A program made the translations under genes and the position numbers. From DASSNR01 sp036278935 (lineage in GTDB: Bacteria; Gemmatimonadota; Gemmatimonadetes; Gemmatimonadales; Gemmatimonadaceae): a stretch of DNA of 11,148 nucleotides. The stretch covers positions 1 through 11,148 of the forward strand of contig DASUKA010000082.1 of NCBI GenBank assembly GCA_036278935.1. Direction: 5' to 3'. The notes below the pieces were generated by a model, which saw only the letters and a program-made list of their open reading frames with translations, searched no databases and had not been told where the DNA came from. Every line of letters begins with the position of its first letter. Positions within the stretch are counted from its first letter, which is position 1. This document shows positions 6,812-11,148 of the stretch, in pieces.

Positions 6812-9459
6812 GGCCGTGCGGGTGAAGGTGGGGTATGGACGCTGCCCGCGGCGCTCCGATCCGCAATGAGCCGCGCCTCGAGCCAGTCGGCTGGAACGGC
6901 GTCGTCGCGATCGGTGTTGGGCTGCACGAGCGGAACGACGTCGAGCGAGAGCGTATGCACGCCACTCACGTCGACATCCACCGGCACGGCTTCGCCGCCG
7001 CGAGACACGGTGTCGCTGCGCCAGAGCACGCGTCCGTCGCCCCGAACCTCGAACACGGCACGCGCCGGTGCGCCGCGCCGGCGGCGTCCGTCATCAAGGC
7101 CGGCGCTCGCGCGGAAGCGGGCGAAGCGGCCGAAGAGCTGGTAGCGGAGCTCCGAGTCGGAGAGGGTGCCGACGCCCTTCGCGTGCACCGTGCCCGCCAC
7201 CGTGAGCGGCCCGCCCCTCACCGACCGGTCGGTACCAAGCTGCTCCCAATCCTGCCGCACGGAGAGCGGCCGCAAGGCAGAGACGAACACGCTGTCGGGA
7301 ACCGCGGGCGTGTAGTGCAGCTCGGCCGGCTTGCGCGCCGAGGATCCGTCGGCCCACATCGATCGGACGGTGATGTCATACGTGCGCCCCGGCACGAGGC
7401 TGTCGAGGTTCGCGCGCGCCGTGAATGCTTCACCCACCGGACGGCCGTCCACCGCGACCTGGTACGCCGAGCGCCCGTAGTACTCCACCGGCCAGCTCAC
7501 GAGCGCGCTGGAGAGGCTCGTAGCGCTGGCTTCGACGCGGGTAGGCGATGTGACCGGATACACGTACGGCGTGGCGGGAGCGAAGTGCAGGTCCCACGAG
7601 ACCACCTGCGTGGAATCCGTGGTGATGGTGGCCGTCGCGTACCCCTGATGGCTCGCCCAGCTCACGCGCACCGGCGCGCCGTGCATGGATCCCCGCGCGC
7701 GTGCAGACGCGAGCCGGAAGGTGTGAGCACCGCGCGGCAGCCCCACCGTGAGCGTGTAGGCATCGCCGCCGATCACGCGGCTCCGCCCCGAGAGCGTAGG
7801 ATTCGTGACCGTCCCGCCGCTCTGCCGCGCCAGCACGTCCACCCACCCCTGCGTGATGTGCCGGCTGGTGGAGATGAGGACGGGACGATCCGTGGCACGC
7901 ACGAGCGTGATGACCCGGACGTCGGCGGGCGGCACGTCGATGAAGACGCCGTGACGCCACGCACCGTAGTATGTGCCGTTCCAGAAATCGTACACGTGGT
8001 ACAGCGCCGTGGAATCGAGCCCCAGCGCGCTCCACGAGAGCAGCCGGTTGCTGGCGCTGTCCGCGCTGTAGTTGAAGACGCCCACCACGTCGTACGCGCG
8101 CCCCAGATGATTGACCTTGAGGTCGACGATCGGCTTCCGCGTGTTGGCCGGACGGAAGAGATCGAGCGGGCGAATGTCCGTTGCGGGATAGACGCGCTTG
8201 AGAAGCTCCACGCGCGAGGGCGGCAGATCTGTCAGCCGGTCGCTGCTCATGAGCGACTGCCCGGTGAGCCCGATCATGGTGGCCCATGCGCGCGCCGTCC
8301 CCTCGCTCATCGGCGGGCGAACGAGCAGCACATCGGGGTCCGAGTACCAGACGACGTTGTGCAGGAAGTTCCACCGTTGCGCCGTGGACGCGGCGCCGAG
8401 AAAGCCATCCCACCCCTGCACGATGTCGCCGCCCGTGCGCGAGCCGTTGTACAGGCCGGCCCCGGCGAGCGGCGTGCCCCACGAGGCCAGCAGATACGAC
8501 GTCGGCCCTATGGCGTGGCGGATCATGCGCAGCGTGTTGCGGTAGAGATCGGCGCCTACCTGCGCGGAATCTCCGGGCGGTACGGGCCCCGCCATGTACC
8601 GCGACTTGGTGGCGTACTCGTGAACGACGATCGTCTGTCCGTCGATCTTGAAGTAGCTGAAGCCCATCTTCCGCAGTCGCGAGAACAGATTCTCCAGATA
8701 GCGCGGCGTGGCGGGCGCGGTGGGGTCCACCAGATACCGCCCCTCCCACGTGGTGGAGGCGGTGGAGTCGGCGCTCGCCCAGAGGAACGCTCCGGAGCGG
8801 TGCGCGACCTGCGCGTTGCTCTGTCCATGCGGCGCGATCCAGATGCCCGCCTGGAGCCCCAATGCGCGGATGGAATCGGCGATCCCCCGTAAGCCGATGG
8901 CGCGGAAGCGCGGATCGATCGTGGTCCAGTCGCGGTACGCACCGGGGCCGCGCTGGCCCATCCCTTCCCACCCGTCATCGAGCTGCACGTAGCGCGCGCC
9001 GAACGGTGCCAGGTTCTTCGCGATCCAGTGCGCGTTCGCGATCACCTCGCCCGGGTTGATGTCGCGATAGTAGTAGTACCAGGTGCACCACCCCGAAGGC
9101 GGCACCGCGAACACTGACTTGTCGATGGGCGCGTAATAGCGAATGCCGAGCGAAGCCCGGTAGTAGTGCTCGATCACGCGCCCATCGGCCGTCGTCACGC
9201 GATCCGCCACAGGATCGAACGTGCCATCGGCCAGCGGCGTGGACACCTCGCCCAGCGTGGTGATCATCAGGTCATCGCGCCCGTGTGGCTTGAGCCGGAT
9301 GGGCACGGGGCGCGGCCACGGCGTGACAGGGCCGGCGTCCACCGTGCGCTTCATCGCGCCGCGCGCCTGGGCGAGTGCCGTGCCGCCCGACAGCACCACA
9401 CTCCCCACGATCAGCACCGCCGCCACCAGACAGCACCTCACCGCGCGCACACGTCTCAT
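6808..9459 (-). CDS. Secreted GH36/GH27-type alpha-galactosidase-like enzyme with Fn3-like and NPCBM-like domains
   Basis: 883 residues from the ATG at 9459. That start is preferred over an upstream in-frame ATG (9582) because it directly precedes a Sec-type signal peptide (residues 1-31, ending ALAQA), follows GGAAGG (9464-9469) and overlaps the previous stop as ATGA. The barrel (about 115-430) has PSGWCTWYYYY (121-131), ARYVQLDDGWEG (155-166) and MGFSYFKIDGQ (265-275), with D273 as likely nucleophile. SRTGGDIVQGWDGF (340-353) holds D345 as likely acid/base. The GWCTW pattern recalls the raffinose-synthase/alpha-galactosidase branch of GH36. After a beta region come an Fn3-like domain (about 638-718) and a C-terminal NPCBM-like carbohydrate-binding domain (about 722-867; SVRQDWEQLGTD, AKGVGTLSDSEL). 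The likely reaction is hydrolysis of alpha-D-galactosides; beta-L-arabinopyranosides, which are stereochemically similar, are also possible. Confidence 0.88.
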   Translation of the reverse strand: MRRVRAVRCCLVAAVLIVGSVVLSGGTALAQARGAMKRTVDAGPVTPWPRPVPIRLKPHGRDDLMITTLGEVSTPLADGTFDPVADRVTTADGRVIEHYYRASLGIRYYAPIDKSVFAVPPSGWCTWYYYYRDINPGEVIANAHWIAKNLAPFGARYVQLDDGWEGMGQRGPGAYRDWTTIDPRFRAIGLRGIADSIRALGLQAGIWIAPHGQSNAQVAHRSGAFLWASADSTASTTWEGRYLVDPTAPATPRYLENLFSRLRKMGFSYFKIDGQTIVVHEYATKSRYMAGPVPPGDSAQVGADLYRNTLRMIRHAIGPTSYLLASWGTPLAGAGLYNGSRTGGDIVQGWDGFLGAASTAQRWNFLHNVVWYSDPDVLLVRPPMSEGTARAWATMIGLTGQSLMSSDRLTDLPPSRVELLKRVYPATDIRPLDLFRPANTRKPIVDLKVNHLGRAYDVVGVFNYSADSASNRLLSWSALGLDSTALYHVYDFWNGTYYGAWRHGVFIDVPPADVRVITLVRATDRPVLISTSRHITQGWVDVLARQSGGTVTNPTLSGRSRVIGGDAYTLTVGLPRGAHTFRLASARARGSMHGAPVRVSWASHQGYATATITTDSTQVVSWDLHFAPATPYVYPVTSPTRVEASATSLSSALVSWPVEYYGRSAYQVAVDGRPVGEAFTARANLDSLVPGRTYDITVRSMWADGSSARKPAELHYTPAVPDSVFVSALRPLSVRQDWEQLGTDRSVRGGPLTVAGTVHAKGVGTLSDSELRYQLFGRFARFRASAGLDDGRRRRGAPARAVFEVRGDGRVLWRSDTVSRGGEAVPVDVDVSGVHTLSLDVVPLVQPNTDRDDAVPADWLEARLIADRSAAGSVHTPPSPARP

Positions 9460-11148
9460 GTCACCTTCCAGTAGATGGCGTACCGCTCGTCCATGATCCG
9501 GCTGAACGGCACGAGTGTGATATCCTGCCGTTGCCCGGTCGTGCGGAATTCCAGCGGCGAACCCGGCACCGCGTGAATCCATGCGGACGGATCGGCGGAC
9601 GACGACACCAGCGCGGGCGCCGCCACCGGCTTGGTCAGATACTGTGGCACAGTGCGCGGCTTGGTGGGCGCCGCGCGCAGCGTGGCCGGCGTCAGCCCCT
9701 CGGTGCCCAGGCGGCCCGCCAGCACCACCGGCCCGTACATGATCGCCTGGATGGACGGATCGTCCGGCATGGGCCAGACGTGCAGGCGCATGGGCATGGT
9801 GACCTGCACGCGATCACCATCATGCCACGTGCGGTCGAGCACGAAGTAGCTGCCCGCCACCGCCCGCCGCGCGAGCGCCCGCCCGTTCAGCGACACTCTG
9901 CCGCCCTGCGCCACCCAGTACGGCACGCGGATGCGGAGCGGCATGCGCACCGGCTTCGCGCAGTGGACGGTAAGCGTCGTACTGTCCTCTTCGGGGAAGC
10001 GGGTCTCCTGCGCGAGGCGGATGCCGCGCTCCGCCCACGTGACCTCGGAGGGGATGAACAGGTTCACGAACACGCCGCGATCATCGTGGAAGTAGATGCT
10101 GTCGCCGAACTTGGAGAACGACTCGGCGCCCGTCCCGGTGCAGCACCAGAAGGCATGCAGCGGTGTGCCGAACAGCTTCCAGAATCCCGACTCCATGGAC
10201 ACGTAGTAGAGCTTCTGCCCGTCCGAGGGATGCTCCGTGCCCAGAATGCCGTTGAACAGCGCGCGCTCGTAGTAGTCGGCGCAGGCGGGATCCGCCGTCC
10301 ATTCGAACACATGGCGGGTGAGCTTCAGCATGTTGTAGGTGCAACAGCATTCGTGCGTGTACCCGCTCAACTGTTTGGAGAGGGTACCGAGCGTGTGCCA
10401 GCCCTCGTCATTGCTGGTGCCGCCGGTGCAGAAGTCGCGCTTGCTCGTGACCTCGCGCCAGAAGTAGTGCGCGATGTCGCGATAGCGCGTCTCCCCGGTG
10501 AGCTCGTAGCGCCACGCGGCGCCGATGACCTGCGGGATGTGCGTGTTCGCGTGCAGCCCCGCGAGCTCGTCGCGCCCCCGGGCGAGCGGATCGAAGAAGC
10601 TGCGATGATCGAAGCGGTGGCCCAGCGCGCGGTACGAGTCGCCTCCACTCTTGGCGACGGCCGAGAGATTGTAGAGCACCTCATTCATTCCCCCGTACTC
10701 CACCTCGAGCACGTGCTGCATCTGCTCCTCGCTCAAGGGCGCCGTCCAGCGGCCGACCCAGCCGGCCATCCCCTCCAGGACATCCAGCGCCTGCGTGCTC
10801 CCGCTGTAGGTGTAGGTGTCGAGCAAGCCGGCCATGATCTTGTGCAGCGTGTAGAAGGGCGCCCATACGCGCTGGCCCTCGCGCAACCGATCGAAGAATT
10901 CTTCCGGGAAGGCACTCAGATATCCGTCGCCGTGTGCGCGCTGGCACTTGGCCAGCTCCGCCACCATGTGCTTGCCTCTGTCCGTGACCGCGGCATCACC
11001 CAGGCTCGCACCCAGCAGCGCGCAGGCGGATAGATAGTGGCCGCCGGCAAAGTGCCCGCGCAGCTCGTTGTCGGGCGCCTCCCACCCACCGAGCGGCTCG
11101 GCGGACGAGGGAAGCCCCGCCGTCACGCGGAACATGTGCAGCAGCCGG
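9456..11148 (-). CDS. GH127-type beta-L-arabinofuranosidase, 5' end cut by the window edge
   Basis: 563 residues are visible. The frame is open through base 11147 and reads RLLHMFRVTAGLPSS, the interior of GH127/DUF1680 proteins, so the ATG at 11135 is not the start; the N-terminus and any signal peptide lie outside. Hallmarks, numbered from that Met, are GGWEAPDNELRGHF (16-29), YTLHKIMAGLLD (95-106), YGGMNEVLYNL (147-157), GLHANTHIPQVIGA (193-206), GGTSNDEGW (238-246), HECCCTYNMLKLTRH (261-275) and FWCCTGTGAESF (329-340). By analogy with Bifidobacterium HypBA1 (E322, E338, C340, C417, C418), E244 would be the acid/base. E262, C264, C331 and C332 would form the zinc site, with C331 the likely nucleophile. 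The enzyme should release L-arabinofuranose from beta-linked arabinofuranosides. The C-terminus is complete and its stop overlaps the next gene as ATGA, so this is the upstream operon member. Confidence 0.93.
   Translation of the reverse strand, partial: RLLHMFRVTAGLPSSAEPLGGWEAPDNELRGHFAGGHYLSACALLGASLGDAAVTDRGKHMVAELAKCQRAHGDGYLSAFPEEFFDRLREGQRVWAPFYTLHKIMAGLLDTYTYSGSTQALDVLEGMAGWVGRWTAPLSEEQMQHVLEVEYGGMNEVLYNLSAVAKSGGDSYRALGHRFDHRSFFDPLARGRDELAGLHANTHIPQVIGAAWRYELTGETRYRDIAHYFWREVTSKRDFCTGGTSNDEGWHTLGTLSKQLSGYTHECCCTYNMLKLTRHVFEWTADPACADYYERALFNGILGTEHPSDGQKLYYVSMESGFWKLFGTPLHAFWCCTGTGAESFSKFGDSIYFHDDRGVFVNLFIPSEVTWAERGIRLAQETRFPEEDSTTLTVHCAKPVRMPLRIRVPYWVAQGGRVSLNGRALARRAVAGSYFVLDRTWHDGDRVQVTMPMRLHVWPMPDDPSIQAIMYGPVVLAGRLGTEGLTPATLRAAPTKPRTVPQYLTKPVAAPALVSSSADPSAWIHAVPGSPLEFRTTGQRQDITLVPFSRIMDERYAIYWKVT

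Noticed and set aside
7430..8971. A 513-codon minus-strand frame within the alpha-galactosidase-like gene, and the 685-codon plus-strand frame at 6835-8892
   Set aside because: Both are alternative frames of a gene whose signal peptide, catalytic motifs and C-terminal domains are clear. Their products are low-complexity Arg/Ala/His-rich.
9460..9582. A 41-residue N-terminal extension of the alpha-galactosidase-like protein
   Set aside because: It would bury the signal peptide and overlap the GH127 3' end by over 120 nt. The ATG at 9459 has a ribosome site and the ATGA overlap.
11133..11135. ATG at 11135 as the start of the GH127 gene
   Set aside because: The frame continues upstream as RLLH, matching the family interior, and the visible protein lacks the expected N-terminal region. 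The real start lies beyond the window.
1..11148. tRNA, rRNA, CRISPR arrays, insertion sequences or prophage genes
   Set aside because: Coding density leaves only the 340-bp and 51-bp gaps and short junctions. None shows tRNA-like folds, regular spacer arrays, transposase motifs or terminal inverted repeats of a mobile element.

Overview
This is an 11.1-kb, very GC-rich bacterial window. It is packed with genes and has no sign of mobile DNA, RNA genes or CRISPR. The content points to a Gemmatimonadota- or Acidobacteriota-type genome, and I lean to Gemmatimonadota. The pointers are two ADOP permeases (the 'acidobacterial duplicated orphan permease' family of MacB/FtsX-like proteins), each with its own small PadR repressor, beside exported plant-glycan hydrolases. 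The phylum is inferred from gene content only.

Layout. (1) 1-1581, minus strand: a short PadR regulator (1246-1581) followed 51 nt later by an ADOP permease (1-1194, running off the left edge). The gap holds a perfect 7-bp hairpin just ahead of the permease ribosome binding site. The permease carries an in-frame 42-bp tandem duplication. (2) 1582-1921: a 340-bp divergent intergenic region. It has a long inverted repeat over the padR promoter and start, a degenerate GC-rich tandem repeat of 33-37 bp, and a 9-bp direct repeat in front of the second padR. (3) 1922-4991, plus strand: a second, paralogous PadR-ADOP pair, complete. (4) 4997-11148, minus strand: three carbohydrate-active enzymes in one apparent operon. 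In transcription order they are a GH127-type beta-L-arabinofuranosidase (5' end off the right edge), a secreted GH36/GH27-type alpha-galactosidase-like protein with Fn3-like and NPCBM-like C-terminal domains, and a Tat-exported TIM-barrel glycosidase-like protein of DUF6259 type. Both junctions are 4-bp ATGA overlaps. The operon meets the plus-strand ADOP gene tail to tail with only 5 bp between stop codons.

How it may work. The two regulator-permease modules stand head to head and look like autoregulated units. Their substrates cannot be read from sequence, and ADOP proteins usually lack a neighbouring ATPase, as here. The glycosidase operon looks built to trim plant cell-wall side chains carrying L-arabinofuranose and alpha-galactose-like sugars, such as arabinogalactan or hydroxyproline-rich glycoproteins; this is inferred from family membership. 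The least known piece is the Tat-exported DUF6259-like enzyme, translationally coupled to two recognisable glycosidases. No established novel system is visible. The best leads are that enzyme and the long inverted repeat controlling the first padR.
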